From IMG/VR virus record IMGVR_UViG_3300042887_001651, positions 1-26,528 of that record: a stretch of DNA of 26,528 nt. One strand, 5' to 3'. Below are positions 1-5,832 of this stretch, one piece after another. Source of the stretch: a virus. A program made the position numbers and the translations under genes. Numbering within the stretch: position 1 is the first letter of the stretch; every line of letters begins with the position of its first letter. The notes below the pieces were generated by a model. That model saw nothing but the letters and a program-made list of their open reading frames with translations. It ran no database searches and was not told the origin of the DNA.

Positions 1-132
1 GAACTCTCTGATTTCGTGCTCGTAACCCATAGATGTTAAATCTCCACTATGTACCAATAAATCACCTCCCGGTAAATCTCCGGTTATTTGTTTGTGTTTG
101 TTGTGTGTATCCGACAAAAGTGTCACTCTCAT
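1..132 (-). CDS. Metallophosphoesterase (calcineurin-like), N-terminal part, cut by window edge
   Basis: Only the first 44 codons are present; the gene runs off the left edge. The protein begins MRVTLLSDTHNKH and continues through GGDLLVHSGDLTSMG. These are the first two metal-binding blocks of calcineurin-like phosphoesterases: D-x-H near the N-terminus and GD about 25 residues later. The family hydrolyses phosphomono- or diesters with a di-metal centre; the substrate cannot be told from this fragment. It is the last gene of the minus-strand run at the left end. A TATCTTTG -7 box lies 18 nt upstream of the start. Confidence 0.85.
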   Translation of the reverse strand, partial: MRVTLLSDTHNKHKQITGDLPGGDLLVHSGDLTSMGYEHEIREF

Positions 133-149
133 AATTTCTATTTTTTTTA

Positions 150-157
150 CAAAGATA
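150..157 (-). promoter_or_regulatory. Possible -7 box (TATCTTTG) for the phosphoesterase gene
   Basis: The minus strand reads TATCTTTG, a full match to the Bacteroidota -7 consensus TAnnTTTG, 18 nt before the phosphoesterase start codon. I see no clear TTTG/TTG at the expected distance upstream, so this is a half promoter at best. Confidence 0.4.
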
Positions 158-167
158 ATAAAAAATA

Positions 168-473
168 TTATATTTCCATAACATTTGTTATAATTTCCCC
201 AACTTCATAATATCCTGTTAATGATTCAAAATTTGGAGGACATACTTCACCATTCTGAAATTCAATTTCATAATGTCTGTTTTCCTCAGGTGTATATTCA
301 ACCATACCCTTTTTCAAAGCTTCATATTTATTTTCAGCATCAACCTTAAATAATTTTAAGTCATTTTCATACATACTTAAAATTCCTACAACATAGTTTT
401 TCTTAACTTTATATTTTAACGGCCATTTTTTGGCTTTGAATCTTGTAGAATCTCCTTTGGTGTTTTCAGTCAT
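168..473 (-). CDS. Hypothetical protein, 101 aa
   Basis: No recognised family. The protein is soluble, with a basic start (FKAKKWPLKYKVKKNY) and an acidic second half; VEYTPEENRHYEIEF looks like beta/alpha material. Its ATG lies inside the end of the preceding gene with an 8-nt overlap (ATGACTGA), a junction type used repeatedly in this window, so the two are probably translationally coupled. It ends just before the possible promoter of the phosphoesterase gene. Confidence 0.75.
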   Translation of the reverse strand: MTENTKGDSTRFKAKKWPLKYKVKKNYVVGILSMYENDLKLFKVDAENKYEALKKGMVEYTPEENRHYEIEFQNGEVCPPNFESLTGYYEVGEIITNVMEI

Positions 474-606
474 TTTTTTCTTTGTCTTCTTCTTTTTTAT
501 TATCCGTGTGATTTTTATTCATATAATCAATCCCCTCAACCCATAGGATTATCACCGCTGAGAATGCTAATCCAAACACTATTGTTAATATTGTTTCAGT
601 ACTCAT
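466..606 (-). CDS. Small single-pass membrane protein, 46 aa
   Basis: A short gene: MSTETILTIVFGLAFSAVII starts the protein, followed by LWVEGIDYM and a charged tail rich in K, D, E and N. Residues 5-23 form one hydrophobic helix, so a single transmembrane segment with a charged tail is likely. It is supported by position: its ATG shares a base with the stop of the upstream gene (TAATG) and its stop overlaps the next start by 8 nt. Function unknown. Confidence 0.7.
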   Translation of the reverse strand: MSTETILTIVFGLAFSAVIILWVEGIDYMNKNHTDNKKEEDKEKND

Positions 607-794
607 TACACTCCGTGTTTTTTAATTCTTAATTCTTTATATCGTTCCTCGTCCCCTGAATTATCATAACCCCAAGTTAATACATATTCAAGAGTAATTA
701 ACTCTCTATATTCCTCATTGGTTAAGTTACCTCGTAATTCTTCAACAACTTTATCATATATCAAATCAAAGTCTTTATTTTCTAATCCCACCAT
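606..794 (-). CDS. Hypothetical protein, 62 aa
   Basis: A small acidic, probably helical protein (LIYDKVVEELRGNLTNEEY, then LEYVLTWGYDNSGDEERY). No family recognised. It overlaps the upstream 215-aa gene by 13 nt and the downstream small membrane gene by 1 nt, which places it in the same transcription unit. Confidence 0.7.
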   Translation of the reverse strand: MVGLENKDFDLIYDKVVEELRGNLTNEEYRELITLEYVLTWGYDNSGDEERYKELRIKKHGV

Positions 795-1429
795 TTTTCA
801 ATTTCCGACTCCATTATTTTGAATAACAATTTTCTTGCTCTGTCGTGGTTTATATGACCAATATTCATCGCAATTCTTTGTTTTTTATCAGTACTAACGT
901 TATCGTGGTCTTCTAACGAAAAAATACCTTCACCATTTATTACTCTTTTGTAAATTAATGGGTATTTCTTGAAGTAATCATCAAAATTCTCTTCTAATGT
1001 TCTTGATTCCCAAGATGATAATCTTTCGTCTCCCGGAACTGGTTCAAACCAATGTTTAGTTTTATGATAATCTGAGTATTCTGACGAATAAAACTCATCT
1101 TGAACTAACCCCATCAGTTTTACACACAATCTCATTCGTTTCGCATCTAATTGTGCTCGGGTATGTCTATCATTATTACCAATATAATCGGCTTGTGATG
1201 ATAATTTATGTTTCATTATCTCAAAGATGTAATGACTATCCCAATTTCGGTCTTTCCATATGATTGGAAACCAATAAATTAGGTTTTTTACACCTGTTCT
1301 AAACATTTTATGATAATATTTACCTTCGTGATTCCACCATAATGGAATAAATCGTAATTTTCTTATAATCCAAGGTTTTTTGGCTCTTTCATCAGCCCAT
1401 TGTTCGAATATGTCTTTTTTTGGTTCCAT
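782..1429 (-). CDS. Conserved large-phage protein, 215 aa, function unknown
   Basis: A tryptophan- and histidine-rich protein with a basic, aromatic N-terminal half (PWIIRKLRFIPLWWNHEGKY, then NLIYWFPIIWKDRNWD) and the stretch DRHTRAQLDAKRMRLCVKLM. I recognise this type from other large phages, where it is annotated only as hypothetical; that rests on memory. No catalytic motif is obvious and there is no signal peptide. A Bacteroidota-type promoter sits directly upstream (1445-1475), so it probably heads an operon running to about position 168. Confidence 0.85.
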   Translation of the reverse strand: MEPKKDIFEQWADERAKKPWIIRKLRFIPLWWNHEGKYYHKMFRTGVKNLIYWFPIIWKDRNWDSHYIFEIMKHKLSSQADYIGNNDRHTRAQLDAKRMRLCVKLMGLVQDEFYSSEYSDYHKTKHWFEPVPGDERLSSWESRTLEENFDDYFKKYPLIYKRVINGEGIFSLEDHDNVSTDKKQRIAMNIGHINHDRARKLLFKIMESEIEKWWD

Positions 1430-1441
1430 TTTTAATATTTT

Positions 1442-1654
1442 CTACAAAGATAATACTTTCTCTCTCTGCAACAAACAATTTTCAAGAAAATTTTTGTCAA
1501 AAGTTATTTTCAGGTCTTCAGTCATATCAAACTCCCATTTATTTATAAAATTATTAAATAAATTAATGCTACCTTCGATATGTTTATTAGTTTGGGAGGA
1601 TAATAACACTTTATTTACCCAATTAAACTCCTGATGAATCTGAAAAACGTCCAT
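1442..1654 (-). CDS. Hypothetical protein, 70 aa
   Basis: A small protein starting MDVFQIHQEFNWVNKVLLSS, with later stretches INLFNNFINKWEF and LKITFDKNFLENCLL. No family recognised. It follows the upstream membrane-protein gene by 2 nt, and its last codons contain the promoter of the next gene. Confidence 0.65.
   Translation of the reverse strand: MDVFQIHQEFNWVNKVLLSSQTNKHIEGSINLFNNFINKWEFDMTEDLKITFDKNFLENCLLQREKVLSL
1445..1475 (-). promoter_or_regulatory. Bacteroidota-type promoter for the 782-1429 operon
   Basis: On the minus strand TTTG (1475-1472) is followed after 19 nt by TATCTTTG (1452-1445), matching the Bacteroidota consensus TTTG-N19-21-TAnnTTTG. The start codon at 1429 lies 15 nt downstream of the -7 box, implying a very short leader. 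The promoter overlaps the 3' end of the upstream 70-aa gene. Confidence 0.6.
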
Positions 1655-1656
1655 TA

Positions 1657-1896
1657 TTACTTTTTACCCATATTTTTAGTCATATTCTCAAATTGTTTCA
1701 TCATTTCTCCCATATCTGGAATATTACCAAATGGATTTGGTGATTTTGGACTAACCATACCACCCGGGAAACCTGTTTTCATCTCAGTAAATGATTTAAA
1801 TAGGGTTCTACCATATTTATCCCACCATTTATAGATTAATACTAACGTGATTATCTGTAAAACCACAAAAATTGTTAAAATAATACTTAAATACAT
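1657..1896 (-). CDS. Membrane-anchored small protein, 79 aa, Met/Pro/Gly-rich tail
   Basis: The N-terminus (LSIILTIFVVLQIITLVLIY) is a single transmembrane helix, followed by WWDKYGRTLFKSF and a tail rich in M, P, G and N (PNPFGNIPDMGEMMKQFENM). No signal-peptidase site is visible, so it is probably an inner-membrane protein with a cytoplasmic or periplasmic tail. Function unknown. An imperfect TTATTTAT sequence lies 17 nt before the start, a weaker relative of the boxes seen further right. Confidence 0.75.
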   Translation of the reverse strand: MYLSIILTIFVVLQIITLVLIYKWWDKYGRTLFKSFTEMKTGFPGGMVSPKSPNPFGNIPDMGEMMKQFENMTKNMGKK

Positions 1897-1947
1897 AATT
1901 TTTTTCTTTAATAATAAATAATGGATTTATATAAATCAAATACTCAA

Positions 1948-1978
1948 TTGAAAATACGGGGTTTGTAACCTATATTTA
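1948..1978 (+). promoter_or_regulatory. Possible promoter for the 1984-2253 gene
   Basis: TTG (1948-1950), 20 nt, then TATATTTA (1971-1978) fits TTG-N20-TAnnTTTG except for the last base. The ATG is 5 nt beyond the -7 box, so a transcript from here would be nearly leaderless. Confidence 0.4.
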
Positions 1979-1983
1979 CTAAT

Positions 1984-2253
1984 ATGAAGAAAGCATTTGA
2001 ATTTTTTATCAATAATATCCTGAGAAACGACCTTGATTTACTATTTGGAGTTGATAGTGTTATTGTCGTTAATTTTATTAAATATTCTACTAATAATAAA
2101 TCGTTCACGGTTGATTGTAAATTACTTACAACTGACCCTGAATTATGTGTAGAGTCATTTCCGGTAGGAATGGAACATTTGGTCTTAGAAAGTTGGAAAT
2201 ATATGGGATATGCTGAAAATATTAATTTAACATCAACAATTGACCTTAAATAA
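1984..2253 (+). CDS. Hypothetical protein, 89 aa
   Basis: A plus-strand gene divergent from the 79-aa membrane gene. It starts MKKAFEFFINNILRNDLDLL and has a beta-rich middle (VIVVNFIKYST, then TVDCKLLTTDPELCVESFP). By eye its pattern (IVV-x-x-I, T-x-x-x-S, V-N/D-x-x-L, T-D) resembles the second half of the tagged protein at 22074-22412, so they may share a fold. It converges with the next gene, with 8 nt of overlap between the two ends. Confidence 0.75.
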   Translation: MKKAFEFFINNILRNDLDLLFGVDSVIVVNFIKYSTNNKSFTVDCKLLTTDPELCVESFPVGMEHLVLESWKYMGYAENINLTSTIDLK

Positions 2254-2440
2254 ATAAGTGTAAATCATTCTGAATTAATCCTTCATTAACAAAATTATCA
2301 AACACGTCTTCAACGACCTCCGAAAAATGTTTTTTAGGGTCATTATTTCTAAGTTTAGTTACTTCATCTGAGAATTCTTTAAATACTCCTGAAAGGTGAG
2401 CGAAATAGTACATTTCCTCAACGTGTTCTTCGTTTGACAT
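2246..2440 (-). CDS. Conserved small phage protein, 64 aa
   Basis: An acidic helical protein (EEMYYFAHLSGVFKEFSDEV, then KHFSEVVEDVFDNFVNEGLI). This pattern is familiar from other large phages but has no known function. It stands alone on the minus strand between two plus-strand genes. Confidence 0.7.
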   Translation of the reverse strand: MSNEEHVEEMYYFAHLSGVFKEFSDEVTKLRNNDPKKHFSEVVEDVFDNFVNEGLIQNDLHLFI

Positions 2441-2514
2441 ATGATTATGATGGGTTTAAGGGGTTGATTATTAATTATAATTATAATAATAATCCGTTTT
2501 TTAATCAACAAGGT

Positions 2515-2546
2515 TTGATTTTTATTTTTAATAATCCTATAATTAC
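2515..2546 (+). promoter_or_regulatory. Probable promoter for the SlyD-like gene
   Basis: TTTG (2515-2518), 20 nt, then TATAATTA (2539-2546). The first element and spacing fit the Bacteroidota promoter; the -7 box is imperfect in its second half. The ATG follows 17 nt after the box. Confidence 0.45.
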
Positions 2547-2563
2547 CAAAAACATTTAATTTT

Positions 2564-2989
2564 ATGAAAAAAGTAGAAACAACAAGTAAAGTAAAAGTAC
2601 ATTACACAGGAAGATTAGAAGATGGAACAGTTTTCGACACATCAATTGCGGAAGGTCGTGAGCCGTTAGAAGTTGAGTTAGGTTTAGGTCAACTTATTAA
2701 AGGATTTGAGGCGGGGTTAATTGATATGTCTGAAGGTGATAAAAAAACAATTGAGATTTCAGTAGAAGACGCTTACGGAGAATCAAACCCTGAATTTATT
2801 AGCGAAATACCAAAAACCAACGTACCTGAAGGGATTCAAGTAGGTGAGTCATTACAAGGTATGGGACCTCAAGGACCAATTAACGTTCAAGTTATTGAGG
2901 TAAATGAAGAAACTGTTACTTTAGATGCAAACCACCCATTGGCAGGTAAAAATCTTATATTTGATTTAGAAGTAGTTAGTATCTCGTAA
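2564..2989 (+). CDS. slyD-like: FKBP-type peptidyl-prolyl cis-trans isomerase, SlyD-like
   Basis: SlyD-type proteins are cytoplasmic chaperones that isomerise X-Pro bonds. Residues 8-65 carry the FKBP core (VKVHYTGRLEDGTVFDTS; IKGFEAGLIDMSEGDKKTIE). Residues 66-115 correspond to the insert-in-flap chaperone domain, beginning with the family hallmark EDAYGE. The C-terminal core strand contains LDANHPLAGKNLIFDLEV, typical of SlyD. At 141 aa it matches minimal SlyD proteins and lacks the His-rich metal-binding tail of E. coli SlyD. The gene has its own promoter and an 11-bp-stem terminator overlapping its stop, so it is a single-gene unit. A phage copy may assist folding of virion proteins; that is inference. 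Confidence 0.93.
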   Translation: MKKVETTSKVKVHYTGRLEDGTVFDTSIAEGREPLEVELGLGQLIKGFEAGLIDMSEGDKKTIEISVEDAYGESNPEFISEIPKTNVPEGIQVGESLQGMGPQGPINVQVIEVNEETVTLDANHPLAGKNLIFDLEVVSIS

Positions 2990-3010
2990 TGAGATATTAA
3001 CTTTTTTTTT
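2975..3010 (+). terminator. Rho-independent terminator after the SlyD-like gene
   Basis: An 11-bp stem (2975-2985 with 2991-3001, one G-T pair), loop GTAAT, followed by nine T (3002-3010). The stop codon lies inside the hairpin loop region. Confidence 0.85.
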
Positions 3011-3020
3011 GTTAATAAAG

Positions 3021-3051
3021 TTGTTTGTTTAATTTTTTATCTATACATTTG
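3021..3051 (+). promoter_or_regulatory. Bacteroidota-type promoter for the 3075-3983 operon
   Basis: TTG (3021-3023), 20 nt, then TACATTTG (3044-3051), a full match to TAnnTTTG. The ATG of the first gene is 23 nt downstream of the -7 box. Confidence 0.65.
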
Positions 3052-3074
3052 TTGAAACATTAAAACTTAAAATT

Positions 3075-3416
3075 ATGAATGAAAAATTAAAGAAGTTGAA
3101 AGAAAAAGTTGCACCAATTTTTAAGAGTGTAACAATTTATGGAATTATTTTGTGTTCTGTCGTTGCGGCGTTCTTTGTGGGGGTTTTTTATAACCAAATG
3201 ACCAATAAAAACAAAGGTTCAAAGGTTCAAGTGAGAACAATTGTTAAGTCAGAAGTCAATTTAGCCATCGACGAAAACAATCATTTAATCGTCATTGACA
3301 AAAAAACAGGTAATTATAGTATATACCAAGATTCTATTGGAAAAACTATTTTTAAACTATACGCCAAAAATGTATGGGGTCAAAACAACACCGTTACGAC
3401 ATCAACTATAAAATAA
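3075..3416 (+). CDS. Single-pass membrane protein, 113 aa
   Basis: A lysine-rich cytoplasmic start (NEKLKKLKEKVAPIFKS) is followed by one transmembrane helix at about residues 19-38 (IYGIILCSVVAAFFVGVFY). A soluble part with beta-hairpin character follows (VNLAIDENNHLIVIDKKTGN). It is 6 nt upstream of the lytic transglycosylase and shares its promoter. Position next to a lysis-type enzyme makes an Rz/spanin-like or lysis-accessory role possible, but no sequence feature proves it. Confidence 0.75.
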   Translation: MNEKLKKLKEKVAPIFKSVTIYGIILCSVVAAFFVGVFYNQMTNKNKGSKVQVRTIVKSEVNLAIDENNHLIVIDKKTGNYSIYQDSIGKTIFKLYAKNVWGQNNTVTTSTIK

Positions 3417-3422
3417 AAAACT

Positions 3423-3983
3423 ATGAAAATACGTGGAATAATCTTATTTACGACATTACTTTTGTCGATAATTGTGTTAACAACTTCGTTCAAAATTATA
3501 AACAATAAAGTAGAAAAAAATCCAAGTATTGAACTTTCTAAATTGGGGAACTCAGATTTGAGTTCCCCAACTCCTTTAAAGATGTATGAGTTAATTGAGT
3601 ATTATTCAGATATCTACGAAATACCAAAACATATTGCATTTAATGTGGCTTATTTAGAAACAAGATACAAGGGACCTTTTGATTGGAAATACAAACCGGG
3701 ACAAACGTCTTATGCCGGAGCTGTAGGTCCAATGCAAATTATGCCGGCAACGGCAAATTATGTTCACAAACAAAAAATTTCAAAAAATAATCTGAAAAAT
3801 AATATTGAACTTAATATACGAACTAGTATGAAATTACTTCATCAGTTACATAATAGATATGGTAATTGGAAATTAGTTTGTGGTTATTACAACACCGGGA
3901 GACCAATTGTTAATGGATACGCATCGTTCTGTGTTAACAATAAAAACTATCGGAAAAATTGGGTATATATAAAGGGTGTATGA
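3423..3983 (+). CDS. Membrane-anchored lytic transglycosylase (SLT domain)
   Basis: The enzyme cleaves the MurNAc-GlcNAc bond of peptidoglycan, forming the 1,6-anhydro product. Residues 5-22 form a signal anchor or signal peptide (GIILFTTLLLSIIVLTTSF). The SLT domain starts near residue 53: catalytic Glu79 in AYLETRY, the GxxGPMQIMPxTA block at 98-111, and YYNTGRP at 155-161. At 186 aa it is a bare SLT domain plus anchor. It follows the membrane protein by 6 nt in the same operon. Its stop sits in a terminator shared with the convergent metalloprotease gene. It is either an endolysin-like or a wall-penetrating enzyme; the anchor favours export and action in the periplasm. Confidence 0.92.
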   Translation: MKIRGIILFTTLLLSIIVLTTSFKIINNKVEKNPSIELSKLGNSDLSSPTPLKMYELIEYYSDIYEIPKHIAFNVAYLETRYKGPFDWKYKPGQTSYAGAVGPMQIMPATANYVHKQKISKNNLKNNIELNIRTSMKLLHQLHNRYGNWKLVCGYYNTGRPIVNGYASFCVNNKNYRKNWVYIKGV

Positions 3984-4003
3984 TTATTCATACATCCTTT
4001 TTT
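3974..4003 (+). terminator. Terminator between convergent transglycosylase and metalloprotease genes
   Basis: A 9-bp stem (GGGTGTATG at 3974-3982 with CATACATCC at 3989-3997), loop ATTATT, then TTTTTT. The loop contains the stop codons of both convergent genes. The T run favours the plus strand. Confidence 0.8.
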
Positions 4004-4373
4004 CGTCATAAGGGTGTTTTTTTTCATATCTTTTCATTATCGAACCCGATAAAGCATTTGCCTCATCCTCGTTTTTACCACCAATATCTTGACCCTTAGA
4101 ACGTTTTAAAATAGTTGTTTGATATTCGTGTACCCATTCGTGAGCAAGTGTTCTCAAAATGTCTCTATTCATTCTATTTTTAGATAAAATTAATAATTCA
4201 TTTTTAACATTTCTTTGACCTGTGGTCATATTCCCAACCCTATCTCCAACAAACTTAATTGTCACATTATATTTTAAAGGATATAGTTTTTGTAGATATT
4301 TTATAAAATTATTATAAAATTCATAGTTTTCTTCCGGAACATCAGAATCAATATGTTTAATTGTAACTTTCAT
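3984..4373 (-). CDS. Putative zinc metalloprotease, HExxH type, 129 aa
   Basis: The motif LAHEWVHEYQ at residues 77-86 is the HExxHE zinc site of gluzincin/SprT-like peptidases. A candidate third ligand lies in NEDEANALSGS (about 101-111), where family members carry Glu. The first 75 residues are an alpha/beta lead-in without signal peptide, so it acts in the cytoplasm or inside the virion. Size is near the minimum for the fold. The start is supported by an ATATTTAT box exactly 4 nt upstream. It is divergent from the tagged lysozyme-like gene. Substrate unknown; self-processing of phage proteins is one possibility. Confidence 0.8.
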   Translation of the reverse strand: MKVTIKHIDSDVPEENYEFYNNFIKYLQKLYPLKYNVTIKFVGDRVGNMTTGQRNVKNELLILSKNRMNRDILRTLAHEWVHEYQTTILKRSKGQDIGGKNEDEANALSGSIMKRYEKKHPYDEKRMYE

Positions 4374-4377
4374 ATTT

Positions 4378-4385
4378 ATAAATAT
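4378..4385 (-). promoter_or_regulatory. ATATTTAT box, 4 nt before metalloprotease start
   Basis: The coding strand reads ATATTTAT followed by AAATATG. It is one of a set of identical boxes found 4 or 14 nt before start codons (see findings). Whether it acts as a late promoter or a translation signal is open. Confidence 0.45.
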
Positions 4386-4400
4386 ATTAAAGTTTGTTAG

Positions 4401-4407
4401 TATTTAT
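4401..4407 (+). promoter_or_regulatory. TATTTAT box before the tagged lysozyme-like gene
   Basis: Reads GTATTTATAATAAAAG, 18 nt before the ATG. The first base of the ATATTTAT box differs, but the following AATAAA matches the copies at 18326 and 25499. Confidence 0.4.
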
Positions 4408-4425
4408 AATAAAAGAAAAATTCAT

Positions 4426-5007
4426 ATGTCTAAAAAATTTATAATTTCCGAAGAAGAAAAAAGTCAAATAAAAGGATTATATAATCTGAATGAACAAGCC
4501 GGAGACATCCTTCAAGGATTTGCGGACTCAATTCTTAAAATGTTAGACTCAGATTTTAAAAACAATAATCAGGATAACACTATATTATCAAACAAAACAA
4601 CATCCGATGATGATTTTTATAAATCCATTTTAAAATGTTTAGGTGCTGAACCAACTAAAAGTAATATGTTATTTATGTATGCTTGGAGACAAGCTGAAGG
4701 TGGAGGAGCAAAAAATAATCCATTCAATACTACTCAAAAAATGGAAGGTGCAACCAATTATAATAAAATTGGTGTGAAAAACTATAGAACACCTGAAGAT
4801 GGTATACAAGCAACGTGTAAAACATTAACAAATGGTAGAAACAAATATGGATACGATAAAATTATTGACGGATTAAAAAATGATGTTGGATTATCTAAAC
4901 TATCCGACGCTGTTGTTAGTTCAAAATGGGGAACTAAAGATTTGTTAACTAGAATAACCAAAGACTACATTGCGGGAATATCCCCAAAACCTAAAGATAT
5001 TGCTTAA
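4426..5007 (+). CDS. Tagged lysozyme-like (glucosaminidase/transglycosylase-fold) protein, 193 aa
   Basis: Two parts. Residues 1-25 form the N-terminal tag KKFIISEEEKSQIKGLYNLN plus EQ, shared with 23181-23474. Residues 62-190 resemble lysozyme-like domains of phage virion lysins: AWRQAEGGGAKNNPFNTT (86-103, with Glu91 as the candidate catalytic acid), NKIGVKNYRTPEDGIQATCK (113-132) and TLTNGRNKYGYDKIIDGL. The layout (Glu in AEGG, NPxNTT, GVKxYxxxxDG, TLxNG) is that of the family; the catalytic assignment is inference. The tag ends at an (L)NE-Q site that could be cut by a prohead protease. It probably travels in the virion and opens the wall at infection. Own upstream box and a strong terminator. 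Confidence 0.75.
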   Translation: MSKKFIISEEEKSQIKGLYNLNEQAGDILQGFADSILKMLDSDFKNNNQDNTILSNKTTSDDDFYKSILKCLGAEPTKSNMLFMYAWRQAEGGGAKNNPFNTTQKMEGATNYNKIGVKNYRTPEDGIQATCKTLTNGRNKYGYDKIIDGLKNDVGLSKLSDAVVSSKWGTKDLLTRITKDYIAGISPKPKDIA

Positions 5008-5014
5008 ACCAACA

Positions 5015-5039
5015 AAACCGACGTAATGTCGGTTTTTTT
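5015..5039 (+). terminator. Bidirectional terminator after the lysozyme-like gene
   Basis: AAACCGAC (5015-5022) pairs with GTCGGTTT (5028-5035), loop GTAAT, then TTTT. On the minus strand the same hairpin is followed by TTTTG, so it can also end the convergent membrane-protein transcript. Confidence 0.85.
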
Positions 5040-5394
5040 ATTGAATTAAGTTAAGTAACACATAACTTAATTTATATCCTGCAAATGCACCCAATGCCGA
5101 TGGTATCGGGAACACAATTAATTTACCCAAGTCGGTAACATATTTTGGTCTGTTCACAATCTTACCCATAAAGAAGTAATATATTAGATACCCCATTAAT
5201 ACCGCAATATCTGTCCGTGTTGCAATAAAAACTACTAATGTGGCTCCCAAGAACCCAAAGGTAAAATTGTCTCTTACACCCTCCCAAACTTCTTTATTTG
5301 AGGCGGTTTTATACTCCCTGACTATTTTTCTTATTTTTACCTTATTTTTTCTAAAGTAATTATTTTTTTCCAATTTCATATTTTGTTTTTCCAT
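5038..5394 (-). CDS. Membrane protein with about three TM segments, 118 aa
   Basis: A basic N-terminal 45 residues (KNNYFRKNKVKIRKIVREYK) precede hydrophobic stretches at about 47-61 (FGFLGATLVVFIATR), 64-78 (AVLMGYLIYYFFMGK) and 90-115 (LIVFPIPSALGAFAGYKLSY). No family recognised. The start overlaps the upstream gene by 35 nt; the second Met (position 5379) would shorten the overlap to 20 nt. It ends in the shared terminator. Confidence 0.75.
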   Translation of the reverse strand: MEKQNMKLEKNNYFRKNKVKIRKIVREYKTASNKEVWEGVRDNFTFGFLGATLVVFIATRTDIAVLMGYLIYYFFMGKIVNRPKYVTDLGKLIVFPIPSALGAFAGYKLSYVLLNLIQ

Positions 5395-5554
5395 CTAATG
5401 ATTCCGCCTCAAATCTATCTTTATTTAGGAATGTTAGTTCTAATTGGATACTAGCAACTAATAATTCCTCCACTTCGTCCCAAGTTATTAACTCCTTCAC
5501 CCATAAAGTATGGAGAGTTCTCATTATTTCAAATTCTGTTGCTGGTTGTATCAT
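5360..5554 (-). CDS. Hypothetical protein, 64 aa
   Basis: A small acidic helical protein (TEFEIMRTLHTLWVKELITW, then DEVEELLVASIQLELTFL). No family recognised. It overlaps the upstream antitoxin-like gene by 4 nt (ATGA), so the two are probably coupled. Confidence 0.7.
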   Translation of the reverse strand: MIQPATEFEIMRTLHTLWVKELITWDEVEELLVASIQLELTFLNKDRFEAESLDGKTKYEIGKK

Positions 5555-5829
5555 TTTATTGTTAGTTTATCTTTACCTTCATATAAGGTTGATATGTTAA
5601 TTTTTCTCTCATCAATTTCTAAAAGACCATTCTCTTCTAAAAATTCTAATTTAACTTGTTTGTTTAATTCCAATAAATTCATTTCATCCAACTTTGTTGT
5701 TGTGAATTGTTCTCCTGTTGTTTCACACAGATAATGGTGGTGAATCACATTGTATGTCTTACCTTTATAATCCATTGTGGATGGTTCAGACATTAATTTC
5801 ATTTCTTTTCCGGTTAATGGACTTTTCAT
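5551..5829 (-). CDS. Antitoxin-like protein (resembles N-terminal domain of MqsA/SocA-type antitoxins), 92 aa
   Basis: The protein starts MKSPLTGKEMKLMSEPST and carries IHHHYLCETTGEQFTTTKLD at about 29-48, followed by EMNLLELNKQVKLEFLEENG. The order 'SP-TGKEM ... YLCE-TGE-FTTT-LDE-N' resembles the N-terminal region of Bacteroidota antitoxins of the MqsA/Xre class, which normally continue into an HTH domain. Here the protein stops at 92 aa with no HTH, and the Zn-site cysteines are mostly replaced (one Cys remains). It sits between thymidylate synthase (3 nt downstream of it) and a small gene, with no toxin next to it. It may be a stand-alone antitoxin mimic; alternatively an unrelated phage protein. 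The family link is from memory. Confidence 0.5.
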   Translation of the reverse strand: MKSPLTGKEMKLMSEPSTMDYKGKTYNVIHHHYLCETTGEQFTTTKLDEMNLLELNKQVKLEFLEENGLLEIDERKINISTLYEGKDKLTIK

Positions 5830-5832
5830 TTT

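Noticed and set aside
5551-5829. Complete toxin-antitoxin operon
   Set aside because: Neither neighbour resembles a toxin: one side is thymidylate synthase, the other a 64-aa acidic helical protein with no known toxin motif.
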